Both the position numbers and the translations under genes were made by a program. 64,000 nucleotides of DNA from Phytophthora hibernalis (taxonomy: Eukaryota > Oomycota > Peronosporomycetes > Peronosporales > Peronosporaceae). The notes beneath the pieces are model-generated. The model made no database searches. It worked only from the letters and a program-made list of their open reading frames with translations, and had not been told where the DNA came from. The stretch lies in assembly GCA_012656075.1 (NCBI GenBank), contig JAAKBF010000014.1:558001-622000 (forward strand), read 5' to 3'. Shown here piece after piece: positions 1 to 10,961 of this stretch. Each line of letters opens with the position of its first letter. Position 1 is the first letter of the stretch.

Positions 1-335
1 ACAAGCTCAGGCTTGTTAGAACTGATTGGAGTATGTCGCACTTGATCAACGCTTGGTGGGGTATCGGGGTCAGCGAAGGTAATGAAGTCTTCCAACTTAT
101 CGCGCAAATATTCGTACAGTTCTTGGTGCGGATTACGAGCAATAATCGTTAGATGAGCAAATACGTGATGGGAATGCTTGAGAATAAGCATGCATAAAAT
201 GTTCTTCCCACTGAACGATGGACCAAGGACCACAATTCTAAATAACTTTTTAATGTCAAGTGCTGGGATATCACCCATAGCGGCTGACTTGTATGTTTTC
301 GGTAGCGAACCATCGTAGTTTGGAATAGCGCTCAT
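1..335 (-). CDS. Polinton packaging ATPase (A32/FtsK-HerA-like), N-terminal part
   Basis: The minus-strand frame opens at ATG 335 and stays open to the window edge (111 codons). It contains a Walker A-like loop, GPSFSGKN, preceded by a hydrophobic strand (RIVVLG), with Asn in place of the usual Ser/Thr. After it comes LTIIARNPHQELYEYL, which resembles the strand after the P-loop in virus and Polinton genome-packaging ATPases. This enzyme is expected to pump element DNA into capsids. The gene is divergent from the fibre gene with only 36 bp between the two start codons. The Walker B and sensor motifs are outside the window. The Asn in the P-loop could reflect decay or family variation. Confidence 0.75.
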   Translation of the reverse strand, partial: MSAIPNYDGSLPKTYKSAAMGDIPALDIKKLFRIVVLGPSFSGKNILCMLILKHSHHVFAHLTIIARNPHQELYEYLRDKLEDFITFADPDTPPSVDQVRHTPISSNKPEL

Positions 336-371
336 GACTAAAATCGTTTGATCTATATAGGATTAAACAAA
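336..371. promoter_or_regulatory. 36-bp divergent promoter between ATPase and fibre genes
   Basis: These 36 bp separate two divergent start codons, so they must hold start signals for both genes. They contain the palindrome CTATATAG (353-360). On the minus strand this reads TATATAGATC upstream of the ATPase ATG. Very similar TATAGATA-type words sit just upstream of other Polinton start codons in the window (6781, 5198, 47838). Confidence 0.45.
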
Positions 372-1879
372 ATGAGTTCTGGTTTTTCATATCCACAACC
401 AACTTTCCAATCATCAATCTATAACCCCGCGTTCTATCTGACATTGGACACCAGTGGTTATCTAACCTTTGATTACGCGCAAACTCTGTATTTGAGTAAG
501 GATGATTACAGGATGAGCTACCTTAGCGGAGTAGTGCCAGGAACGGCATCGATAGGATCTGCTCTTGTTCTGGGTGCTTCACGTAATATCTCCGGCATTT
601 CATCGCTAAGTGCCCCTAACATTACTGGTACGCTACAAACAGCTTCTCAACCGAATATCACTTCGGTTGGAAATTTAACGTTCAGTGGATCATCGCGCTC
701 GATATCGATAACAGGCGCTTCAAGCTACATCGATTGTCGAGAATATCGCCAGAACGGGAATACGTACGATCTTAGTCTCCTACAATACATATCCGGAGTT
801 AGTTTTGGCAGTGCTACAGCCAATAAAGTTTTATTATGCGACTCGAGTTTAAATATCGCAAATATTAATATGGTATCGGCCAGTACAATTAGTTGCACGA
901 ACTTACGACAGGGTTCGACGTATTACGATCTCTCTGGCTTCCTAACATCTATTCCGAGCTCGCTGACATTATCAAGTCTATATACGACAGGAAACATCGA
1001 TTGCGGTGGGTTCATCAATGGGTTCTTAGCATATGGCAACCAATCAAAATTACGACAATAGGATCGCTGACAGAGCTCGGTATCAACTCTACAGCAACGA
1101 ATGAATATATGTCAATCAAAGGGTCAGGGTATAGCTACTTAGATGGGAGTTATACCAGAATGATGACCCTATCTGGATCGAATATAACGCCAGTTCAATT
1201 TCAAATCGAAGTGAGCAACGGATCGAGTGGTACAAGTACCAACGCGACCTGGTTCGGTAATTACACTAATAATGATCTTCGATTTGGTATCAATAACTCG
1301 ACGTCAATGATTTTAACTACGACAGGGCGCTTAGGACTTGGAACTACAACACCAAGCGCTCCTCTGCATATATCAGGTAGCAACAGTTTTGTTTTTGGTT
1401 CCGGTGGTTTAACCGTTTATAGACTCCGAACGGACTCTGGCGCGACAGAGTCGGCTCTTGGACCGATCACATACAGTGTCACCGGTATATTCGGAGGATA
1501 TATCGCTTGTACAGCCATGGCGATGACGAGCGACCGCCGATTGAAGAAGAACATCTAGATTGCGCCACTCGATCGAATCAAGCGTCTCTACGATACCTGT
1601 GATGTAGTTTTGTATGACTGGATCGAATCGGAGAATCGCCCTGGTCAAGAGGTAGGCCTCATCGCTCAAGACCTCGTCTCAGCTCACCTAACCGATTTAA
1701 TCAGTATATTTTATAGGGATGATATCGAAGAAGGGGAAGATCCAACGCTTGAACCTGATAAGCAACAGCTAAACATTGATTACAGTCGGATTGCTGCATA
1801 CAACATGAAAATGATTCAGCTTATGTTGTCTGAGATTGAAGATCTGAAAAATGGTTTGGCTAATATAGAGCAATCATGA
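372..1879 (+). pseudogene. Fibre-like protein with C-terminal peptidase S74 intramolecular chaperone
   Basis: This is a roughly 500-residue protein. The first two thirds are Ser/Thr/Gly/Asn-rich with short beta-repeat character, as in trimeric phage and virus fibres. The last ~130 residues form an S74-type chaperone domain, which in known families helps the fibre trimerise and then cuts itself off. Its start is visible as TSDRRLKKNI, followed by a helix region with DRIKRLYD, G-x-IAQDL and a terminal Leu-rich coiled coil. Two lesions are present. Adding one A to the AAAA run at about 1049-1052 rejoins the frames. An in-frame TAG at 1556-1558, directly after KKNI, is a true nonsense change inside the chaperone. 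The downstream part stays in frame to 1879. I chose ATG 372 because the fibre-like sequence begins there. Confidence 0.75.
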
Positions 1880-2163
1880 GGATTGAGCGCTGGGAGTTAA
1901 GTCCATTAAGTTCCAAGAAGTATCGAGTATGGGTACGCATTGATACTGGAAAGCTACGAAAAATTGATTTTGGTGATAGTAGATACCAACAATTTCGGGA
2001 TCAAACCCCTATGAAAGCGTACTCACACCTTGATCACAACGATCCAGAGCATCGTAGGAGATACTATAGACGACACAAAGTTGATTATCCTCCGTATAGT
2101 GCCGATTTCCTATCGAAAAATATCTTTGGTAGTGATATACAACATGGGTTGCGGACCGAGTAA
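1876..2163 (+). CDS. Small conserved virus-type protein (FGDSRY...HLDHND...RR motif)
   Basis: This intact 95-residue frame overlaps the stop of the fibre gene by ATGA. It has a basic N-terminal half (KKYRVWVRIDTGKLRKIDFGDSRY), a central HLDHND and a basic RRRYYRRHK segment. Proteins with this FGDSRY ... hxDHxD ... RRxxYxxRH arrangement recur in Polintons and large DNA viruses of eukaryotes. I recall them as uncharacterised and do not assign a function. The stop-start overlap suggests co-expression with the fibre gene. Confidence 0.65.
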   Translation: MRIERWELSPLSSKKYRVWVRIDTGKLRKIDFGDSRYQQFRDQTPMKAYSHLDHNDPEHRRRYYRRHKVDYPPYSADFLSKNIFGSDIQHGLRTE

Positions 2164-2302
2164 AGAGCTCAAAACTAATTTGACTACCGATGACCCGCGT
2201 CAGATTGTGCGATCGACCATGCTCCAAGTTGATAAAATTATTGTTCTTGGTGATAGTGTTTTCTCTCCACCCAAACCCCGAAGGAGAGTCTGCCATACTT
2301 GA
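2144..2302 (+). CDS. Possible 52-aa micro-ORF with MGCGPS acylation motif
   Basis: An ATG at 2144 opens a 52-codon frame overlapping the previous gene by 20 bp. It begins MGCGPSKEL, which fits the N-myristoylation rule (Gly2, Ser6) with Cys3 available for palmitoylation. The rest has no domain I recognise. Small myristoylated virion or membrane proteins exist in many large DNA viruses, so it could be real. It is short, and a chance ORF is possible. Confidence 0.3.
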   Translation: MGCGPSKELKTNLTTDDPRQIVRSTMLQVDKIIVLGDSVFSPPKPRRRVCHT

Positions 2303-2399
2303 GGTTTCTATCAGCGATAATTAAATTTCAGTCTATCGAGGCTGTGCAAATAGACTTGTACGAAGCGGTATTGCTTAGACAGCGAACGTCTTCACAGTT

Positions 2400-2636
2400 T
2401 TAGTCTTTTTTCGGTTGGTAAGCCCAGACGCGACCACCCTCTGTCTGAGTCGATGCATCCACCTTCCTGATAGACTTATCAAGGTCAGTAGCCCAAACGC
2501 TGCCTGAGTTTTCTGGGGCGATCTTGAATGATCAGATTCTCTTCATGATGGCTTTAAGCTCGGCGACGTTGAGATCGGCGTTATCGCCATAGCTACCACC
2601 TGAACTGGAAATAATGCGTGGGTTGAAGAAGAACAT
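2400..2636 (-). pseudogene. Small Polinton protein interrupted by one stop
   Basis: The minus-strand frame runs from ATG 2636 to TAA 2400-2402 (78 codons) and is broken by TGA at codon 35 (2532-2534). It starts MFFFNPRIISSSGGSYGD and ends with VWAYQPKKD. The ATG lies only 4 nt after the stop of the upstream minus-strand gene, as expected in the compact gene array of this element. The TGA could derive from CGA by one C-to-T change. I do not recognise the protein. It is too short for the usual ORF cutoff once split by the stop. Confidence 0.45.
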
Positions 2637-2640
2637 GTTT

Positions 2641-5198
2641 CTATAGTAGTCGAGTTATAATTTCCTTAAACTCTTTATCGTCAATCATTCGATTGCTGTA
2701 CATATCTACTGTGAGAGACTTGAGCTGCTTGACGATACTTGGATTGTCATTCCCTAACTCCATCTCTCCTTTAAGTTTATCGTACTCAGCTCTAAGTGTC
2801 TCCAGAGGGTCCGTTAGCTTATCATGAAAGTTGTCCTGAAGATGAGTAATGGCGAGGATCTCTTTAAACAGCTTTTTATCATCGATACTGAGCTTATCGT
2901 AAGCGGCTTGATCGATATGGTTCTTATAGACAAGGGTTCTGATCATGGTTTGGAGACTATCACTGATCTGGCATTTAGGTCCGCATTTACGTCGATTGGG
3001 CTGTACGATTACAAGGGTTTTAGCATCAAGATCAAGCAAACGGATGTATTTGCTACCCAGCTGACGATAAACGTAGGCGCTTGGAGTCGCCAAACCTTGA
3101 ATCTCATTGAGATTATAGGTTCTTCCACGACGAACTGCACCTTCCAATGGAGCAACACCAGCACCTCTTAGACCACGCCCCTTCAAGCCACTCCCACTAA
3201 CTACATGAACCATATCATTAAGAACTCCTTTTACCTTTCGTTGATCTTGTCGGTCATTAAAGTCTTCTACATCTGTTTTTCCATGTAAAGCTTGAGTGTA
3301 TTGCTTTGACTTCGCTGAATAGACTGCCTTTGTCGCTTTCATTGCTGATGTCGCTGCATTCAACGCTGATCTTGCTGATTTTGAGTTTGACCCCTTCACT
3401 GCCTTTTTAGCTTCTTCATATCGCTTCTGAGCTTCACCATAAGCTTGAAAGGCTGCCTCCGAGTCATCATGAACCTTTTGCAAATTATCGTCGTGATCAT
3501 ACTGCTCATTACTTTGACGCTTGATATCATGGGCCGATTTAAGGATCGCCTCATTTACTATTTTGAGGTTATCATCAAGGCTTTTACGTCGTTGCTTATT
3601 TAGTTTCTTCTCTTTAACCAATATAGCTGCTTCTTCATCACTTGATGGAAATGGATACTCAACATCCTTGAGATATCTATCCAAATCCTCAAATCCATTA
3701 AGCAGCGATAGAAATGTATCCATCCATCTGATACCCTTCATTAGCCCCTTCCAAGCTTCACCAGATACTTGTTTGTGTTCTCCATTTCTAATGTTTAGTG
3801 GTCTGGATCCAGATGGCTCACCAAAATAATATTTTGGATGAGGTTTAACATTATCAGTTGTCTGTACAATTGGTTTTAGTCGAAAAGGGATTTTAATACC
3901 CTTCGAATGAAGTTGTGTGTAATAATCAGTTAAAATCTTTTTATCATCATTGTCCGCGTTGCTCAGCTTTGGGTTCATATCTTCATCGATACCACTCATT
4001 GTGCCATATTTAGCTTCTCCGTCGCCTGGTGTGAAATCCTTTACGTCAATTTCCTCGTCATTCTTCTTGATTACCTCTAACTGAAGTCCTCTGCCTCTAA
4101 TCATATTGATAAATGAACGTAGCGTAAGTTGCCAATTGACCTCCTTCGTGATCGCTTGTTTTGCTCGATTGCTACTCTTTCCAAAGACGCTGATTGAATT
4201 ACCATCGACCCATACATAACCATTTTCATCAACATGTGATGATTTGGCTGTCCCTTTAAGGATGGGAACAATCTTCTTTCTTAAACCATTGGCCTCAAGT
4301 AATTCCTTATTTTTACTAATGGTCCAAAACAATTTGAGTTTGCTATCAGACTGATCACTCGCTGTTGAAGTTGAATTATCGAAGAGAAAACTGTCCTCAA
4401 GTCTCTGTTTGGTGCGATCAGCAATATCTCCTTCTGAAGCATTGACTCTTTTCCTTTTGATCCAATATATTGCCATATCTGTTGGGGAGTATTTTTATCA
4501 TCCTTCCCGATTTCGTCGCGTTCCCTCTTTTCATTGATGTAATTGAGAAATCGAACGTCATTAGTTAGAACCACACGAATATGGTCATATGACTCTGACC
4601 AATCGATGCTTGGAACTAAAACAAGCTTCTTCAATCTAATACTGTATGTGTTAGCGCCATTTCCAATATAATACTTGGTCAGCTGACGTCCGTTAGACGC
4701 AAGAGGATGGATACCCAACTCTGCAAGAATAGGATAAACCTCATATATATCAGCAACCGCTTGTTTTGATCGCTTCTGTTCTTCGATTTCATCGATGGTT
4801 TCATCACTAAATAAGTTCTCATCCGCTGGTTTTCATCCTCACCAACCTTGACATCAACTAATGAAGGCCTTGCTTGTGTTCCAGCATGATTAGTATCAGG
4901 CTTAGCAGTAGCTTCGGCATCTACCATAGTTGGAGTTGATACCTCAGGGTTTGTCTGGGAGTATTCATCAATCAGCGTTTTTTAAGGGCTCAGATGACTC
5001 TGATGTTGAGTCTGTCTGAGTTGTTGCAGTTGTTTTACTGGAAGCTGTAGTAATTCCACTTGAAATGTCAGTAGCCCATGAAGCGACTTCGTACATCTCA
5101 CGCTTCGTTTTAGCTTGACGAACGCGACGCTGAGCTCTTTCAAGAAGCTCCTGTCGTTTTTGCTCTCTCTGAGCGAGGGATGTGAAATTTGGAAACAT
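2641..5198 (-). CDS. Large Polinton protein, probably structural (three homopolymer frame breaks)
   Basis: Four overlapping minus-strand frames join into one protein of roughly 850 residues. The breaks lie near 4978 (A6 run), 4840 (AAAA) and 4450 (AAAA), each fixed by a one-base change in the run. The N-terminus is a basic coiled coil (start MFPNFTSLAQREQKRQ). The middle is acidic to mixed. Around two thirds along there is an Ala/Lys/Ser-rich helix (near 3300-3450), then a Gly/Arg motif GSGLKGRGLRGAG. The C-terminal ~150 residues are a compact globular domain beginning RTYNLNEIQGL. That domain resembles the C-terminal region of large uncharacterised Polinton proteins I have seen beside ATPase and capsid genes. 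A structural or scaffolding role is inferred only from size and context. Confidence 0.55.
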
Positions 5199-5239
5199 CG
5201 TATCTATATGTTGTGAGCCATAAAAAATGAGTACTCAAA

Positions 5240-5521
5240 TTACCAATAGCTCGGCATAACTGAGCCATGACGGAAAGAATGACAGATACGGTTTCGCTCA
5301 TTGAGAAGATTCAAATAACGGTCTTTAATACAATGGAACGGGACGCCAAAGATTGCTTCCAATTCATGCTTGTACTTTTGATTGGCTACCGTTTTGCGAA
5401 AATTTGAAGCTGCATCAAGATTAAGCAACTCATTCTTGATTCGACTTACTTCTTGGATGATCCACAGCTTGCGTCGAAGTTTCACAAGCTCACGTTCTTT
5501 CTCTACACAATTTGGGCACAT
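5240..5521 (-). CDS. Small Polinton protein with CPNC motif
   Basis: I start the gene at the internal ATG 5521 (MCPNCVEKERELVKL), because the codons upstream are AT-rich and look like leader. The ~93-residue product has one N-terminal CxxC, then a Lys/Leu/Glu-rich helix and a C-terminal segment with two His and one Cys. A small zinc-binding or coiled-coil role is possible. No family is recognised. It lies between the large structural-type gene and the integrase, on the same strand as both. Confidence 0.45.
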   Translation of the reverse strand: MCPNCVEKERELVKLRRKLWIIQEVSRIKNELLNLDAASNFRKTVANQKYKHELEAIFGVPFHCIKDRYLNLLNERNRICHSFRHGSVMPSYW

Positions 5522-5641
5522 TATTACGAGATCAGTGTCTATACATAAAGTCAGATAATTCATATTCTCACAAAAAATATTAAAAATAATATATGGGTCA
5601 AAGCTTACAGAGGATATCTCTATCAATTTAATTTTAAAAGC

Positions 5642-5756
5642 TAATCATGGCTCATTTTTAGCGCCCAATAATCTCTCTCAAGAGTTGATGTCCTGTTCTA
5701 ATCATGGCTCATTTTTTAGCGCCCAATAATCTCTCTCAAGAGTTGATCTCCTGTTC
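5642..5756. repeat. Tandem duplication of ~57 bp over the integrase stop
   Basis: Two adjacent copies, 5642-5698 and 5699-5756, differ by one extra T and one G/C substitution. The right copy contains the last integrase codons and the stop codon (complement of 5702-5704). The left copy lies downstream of that stop, so the integrase 3' end has been duplicated. Confidence 0.9.
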
Positions 5757-6781
5757 TTATTGATTAACCGCAGATTATCTTGTGGCTCCCAAGAGTCAGG
5801 CTCATTACCAAGCCATCTTATCAGATATTTGTACTTCCCAGAGCGTATCTTCTTGTGATCCAAGATCTTCTCCGCCTCAAGAATATCGCCTCGACTAATA
5901 GTAGCATCTGTGGTCTCTGTTTTAACGAATTTAAGATCATTTGCTGCCTTGTAGAGGGTATGACCATTTTTGAACGGATTTGGACTCGGTAGCCATCAAT
6001 TCCAACGCTTTTATAGACTGCTTTGCTCCATCGAGCAGCTTCTTTATCAAATGTCTGCTTCTTGAGACGGTATAATACGCGTGATCCGATCTCAAACTCC
6101 TTCTCAATTCTATCGGCTTCCACCTGATTATGACTCAGATCCGCATCCATTACTTTGCCTTTTGCTTCATTTGGGGTCATACCAATTGAGCGATGAAACG
6201 TGGTATTGTAGTTTTCGATAACATCGGCAATAAGCTTTTGCGTAATTCTATTGGGAGACATTTTAGTTAGTCTCTGCTTTAACGTTCTGTTGAATCGCTC
6301 GATTTTTCCCATAATACCGTGATCACCGGGATCGTTGTTGTAGTGCTCAATTTTCTTGGATTTGAAGTATTCTTGAGCCTGTGAGTTCATGAACTCGCTA
6401 CCATTATCCGTTGTCAGGATATCAACTTTGTGGAGGCGAACAAACGCTTTAAGCACTGCTAATACAGTTGGCGCAGTCTTGTTTGACATGAGCTTTGCGT
6501 AGCCCAACCTTGAGTTGATATTGATAGCTGTCAAAATTGGTCGCTTCTCCCAAAACGCAAGATCCATTTTCCAAGAGTTGGGGTTATGCGAAGCTATTTT
6601 GAAGCCGTTGAATCGCTTTTCTGCTCCTAAAATCGTTGAATATCAGTCTGACTCGCATACCTATCCTTTACGATTTTGAAAGTTATCTTAGGATTTAACT
6701 CCTTTGCCTTATGATACAGAGCTTGAGCTCCGATAAAGCCGGTTTTGGGTCATAGTAGAGTTTCTTTAATAGCGCGTCCAT
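5702..6781 (-). CDS. Polinton integrase (rve) with C-terminal chromodomain
   Basis: The frame starts at ATG 6781 with MDALLKKLYYDPK, the usual start of Polinton integrases. It overlaps the 3' end of the polymerase gene by 32 bp. The catalytic core is clear: MDLAF gives the first Asp, TDNGSEF the second, and GKIERFNRTL the Glu, with exactly 35 residues between the second Asp and the Glu. After a basic linker, the end KYLIRWLGNEPDSWEP is a chromodomain, which in this family probably reads histone marks at the target. Frame breaks at about 6742, 6634 and 5967 are each repaired by adding one base to a homopolymer (A4, T4, A5), so the gene may be intact in reality. The stop is at 5702-5704. Confidence 0.88.
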
Positions 6782-9700
6782 GATCTATATTGACATAAAA
6801 ATCCCCAGTGGGTAGCTGCTTAAATATCAAGTGGTTCAGTCGTGTACCATCACCAAGTACTCGGCGTTTGTCATAGTAGTAGTTGAGCGCTGTTTTGTTT
6901 TGAGTATAGGTGATGATAGACTTGGTTTCTTTCGACAGTCTGAACCCCTTGTTTGTACCTTGTAGGGTGATGCGATCCCGTACAACAGTCTCAAACCCAT
7001 CAGGATTAAGAACACCATTGTTTCGACCACCTCCTGCTGAATACCCTTCGCTGAAACTTTTACCTTGTAAGATTCGTCAGGTAGATAGCAAATATAGTTC
7101 TTACTCGATAGTGAGACCATAGCATCACCTGACCATTCATCTTTGAACAAACCAGGAGTACGGCGATCAAACTTAGCTACCTCAGTGTTGTAGTCGCGTG
7201 GGAACCAATCGTATTTATGCTCCTTGATGTGGGCACGTAGCTCAGGCTTGATACAGTCTTGAAACGGATTCTCACAGCTGAAAGCGATATAAGCTGAATC
7301 AGTGTCCATCTCCTGATACTGGAAGTCAGAGCGGTCGAAGTAGACATCTATGCAGTCGTAGTAGAACTGAAGCATACGTAGCTTAGCAAACTGATAGATA
7401 GCAATCGATAAATGGATTGGGTTCTTGTTATTAAGACGGCGTTTCTTCATGGTGATTTCACACGCATCATTAAGCTCTTCCAACCCATGGAACGTAAAGT
7501 GTTCGATCTTGTTCATAATAGCTTTGTCGCTCGACTCATACTTGACCTCTTTGTGCTTGCTCATGTCCATTACAGATCGACCAAAAGCACTGTTGCCTAC
7601 AAGTTTCATCATCTCAGCAATCATAGCCTTAGACTTATCAACATCACCCTCTCGTCGAGCATTTGATACAGCCTCCATAAAGGGAGCAAAAGCCTTGTGA
7701 GAGCTGACCTTGACAAAGCAGTAAGTCTTGGTGATCTCCATACCATGAGAAAGGTACCACTTGAGCAAAGGAGTGTAGATGAGAATCTTTTCACCAAAGT
7801 AGCTACCAATCAACTTGCGAGCTGGCTTTGCTCGGCTTTGCTTGCGCGCCTCATTGTGATCGAACATGTGCTTACCAATGACGCTCTCATTTGTACAGTC
7901 GATCAGTACATTCTTGAAAATTGGAGTCATCTCACCAAAGTACTGTTTGAGGTTCTCTGGTGTGTGAATATCACACTCGAGAAAGCCAAATATTTTATCG
8001 GCCTTGATATCGTCGATGGTACCTTCATACGCTTCCACTGTAGTCAATCGACCGCATGGCATCTCATTACCCAGTGCCCACAGGTATAGAGCGTTAGCAT
8101 CGTATCCGATAATTTTCTTACAGACCTTGCCACCACGAATCTTCGTCTCATTACGTTTAGCGTAGCGATTGAAGATAATAGATGGACCTCCGGCGATGTT
8201 GGCCTTCATTTTAGCGTAGATATCCTTTTCCTCCCGATCAATAGAACATACCAGTCTGTCCGAGTTGAACTCAAGCAAATTCTTGTATCGAAATCCCCGA
8301 GGGACATATCTTTACGAGCGGAGTTGCACTTCACACAGCTGATCAAGATGTTGCCGTCGATGTGGCCAAGATTATTGTTGATACGGTCAGCTGAAGCGGT
8401 GTCAGCGGTCAGCTGGCAGTAGCATAGACCACATAGATACTTTTGCTTTTGCAGCAATGTATTCAAGTGCTCAAGTGTCATACCAAATTTTCGCTTTGCC
8501 TTAGCATCCTGACTCTTGTATCCACTCATTCGCTTAGCTGGGAATTGGAATGCGTTAGCTGTCTTCTGATCCGGATATTGGAGATTATCGAAGCAGGTCT
8601 GATACATCACGTTCTCCGAAAGACCAGGTAGCGACACTCCATCCGCAAACATATCCAGATCGAAACGCTTAAAGAGTTTTCGTTGATCCTTGATAGCCTT
8701 GATGAATGGGACAACGTCGAGATTGTTGTACCAGATCAGTAGGTCCTTGATTGATTTCATCTCGTAGTAATCCCACACGAACTTCACTCGTTCGTAGTCA
8801 TCATCGGTGATACTTGTTCCACGGAGGTTGCTGTCAAAAGCTGACTTAGGCGGGATAGTAGTCTGGTTTAGCACATTGAACGCGGTGATGTACTCGTATG
8901 GGAAAATACCCTTACCAAGACCACAGACACATCTAATTTTGTCATCGCATTTGCAGCCACCAAGATATGTTGTGAGATACTTATCGTAGCTGGTACCAGC
9001 AGGTACATAGTTGCTAATATCGAGCATTTTCATGTCCGATGTAGCAATGCACATGTAGCTGGGATTCTTGATGACAGATTTGATATTGTCGGTACCGATA
9101 ACAGCAAACAAATCCTTCTTAATCAAGTTAATATCGTATCGACCAGAATTGAAACCGAATACTGGTACCTGATCAAGCTGCGGTTTCTGTTTCCCGTAAT
9201 CAGTCCTTTGCTTACCAAAGCCAAGACTGCTGTGAAAGTCAAAGAAGCTGGCATACTTTCCTTCTCCAATCCAACTCTCACATCAGACATCTTATAGGTC
9301 TTGCCAAGATTGACTCCTGGAATTTCCATACCTGTCAGACCGTGAGCATTGATGATTTTCTGTAGAAGCGACTTGTATTTATTGACATTGTACTGCTGGA
9401 TCTTCACGGATGCATCACCGATGTATTTGAACATATCCGTAAGTAGCACCTTTGGATCGTCATTTACAAAGCAACGCACCTCCTCGGTTAAGCTATCAGC
9501 TACTGATACAGACACCGGAATGTGCTCGTTCGTGAAGACAGTATTCTCCCCGTGTTGAGTCGCAGTAGGCTTAAGAATGGCCTCAAAGTCATAAACGATG
9601 AAGTGGTCGATGTACTGATCAGCATCCTTGATGGAATACTTCGTAAGCAATGATCGTATCGCGTTCTGAGCTGGTTTGTAGATAGTTGGCTCAGCGGGAA

Positions 9701-10764
9701 GCTCTCAATAATCACAAGCTCACACTGACTCTTCTTGTGATTTTTAGTCTTTCAGCGCTGACGAAAACCATTTCACACTTAGGACATTGATACTTAGACT
9801 GAAGCATATCGATGATCTTAATGTAAAGAGCGTGATTCTCATGTGATAAAATATTCATAGCTTCGTATCCCTTGCCCGATCTACAGATGCATTCTACATT
9901 TCCAGAAGCTACATCCATCTTATATACGTTAATACCAAGTTGGAAGCAATCTTCAACCTCATCGAACTGTAGCAGATCAATGGGCTTGAAGCTTCGAAAT
10001 AGGCTCAACGAATATTTAACCCCCTTGAAAGAGCAGTAGCGCTTGAATGCCTCCTTTACGTGAGCCTGAATTTTTCGAGGATCCTTCTATGGACTCATGA
10101 ATGTATGCCAGGCGATACAGTGGAAGACGCACTTGTTATTGGTCTTAGGAAGTTGATCACATGCTTGTTTTCGCGAATAATCTTAGGGATGACAGATTCG
10201 CTATCCCCAGAGCATGATCCCGATGGTAGATGAAAATCTTGAATGCAGTGATCGCCTTGAGTTTATACCCTGAGCTGGGATTGTTCAGTTTGTCAGCCAA
10301 CTCCATAGAACGAATTTCCGAAATCACCTTCTTTCGAATATCAGCCTTGCTGTTGATAGCGACAGGCTTATTGAACACATAAGTGTTAGCGAGATTCGGA
10401 TAGAAGTAGCGAGTATCATCAGGATCGGTCTTGCTTACAAGTTCGTACCCGAGAGCAATATTTATCTTGAACGCACTCGTTTGAGTCGAAAGGACGTTCT
10501 CGAGCTTGTTGTAGAAATCAAAAGGTTCGACACCCTCGTACAAGTGTGATTCCATGTGATTACCATTGTAAAAGTAAAAACGGTACTTAGGATCAGCCTT
10601 GTAGTCAGGCGACAAGTGTTTCTCAAGGGTTTCAATCGAAACATTGTACTGCTTAGCTACCAATATTTTGTTGATTGGACGCGAAACGTTGCTAACATAA
10701 ACCATCTTACCTGTTCTACCACGCACCTTAATCTCTTTAATCCTTCGAGTTCGTATGCAAACAT
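6750..10764 (-). pseudogene. polB: Protein-primed family B DNA polymerase with HNH-like insert
   Basis: About 1,330 codons. Exonuclease motifs are HFIVYDFEAI (Exo I), FGFNSGRYD (Exo II) and YNNLDVVPF (Exo III). Polymerase motifs are YDANALYLWAL (A), KLVGNSAFGR (B) and MDTDSAYIAF (C). An N-terminal segment has CPKC...H, like a zinc finger. Between Exo III and motif A lies an HNH/endonuclease VII-like module (YLCGLCYCQL ... DRINNNLGHIDGN ... CVKCNSARKDM). I choose ATG 10764. Breaks near 10740, 10150, 9740, 9700, 9210, 8300 and 7040 are mostly one-base homopolymer contractions. A TAG at 10087-10089 is an in-frame nonsense change, so this copy is probably dead. The protein would replicate the element from its ends using a terminal protein primer. 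Confidence 0.9.
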
Positions 10765-10961
10765 GTTGCCTATATATGCTTGGCTATATTATTATGACTT
10801 TATAATTATTTGACCTGTATCAGGATCGACTTTATAATCTTAGTCATTTACAAAATATTCTGAAATTAATTAATTCAAATATTTGGCTTATACTTTTGGA
10901 GGTTTTAAGCCATTGTCCTTGACTATATTGGGATTGACTTTTTATTTGAGAAAAAAATTAA

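Noticed and set aside
7412..8089. Plus-strand ORFs across the polymerase gene
   Set aside because: They are shadows of the polB coding strand, which carries all the catalytic motifs.
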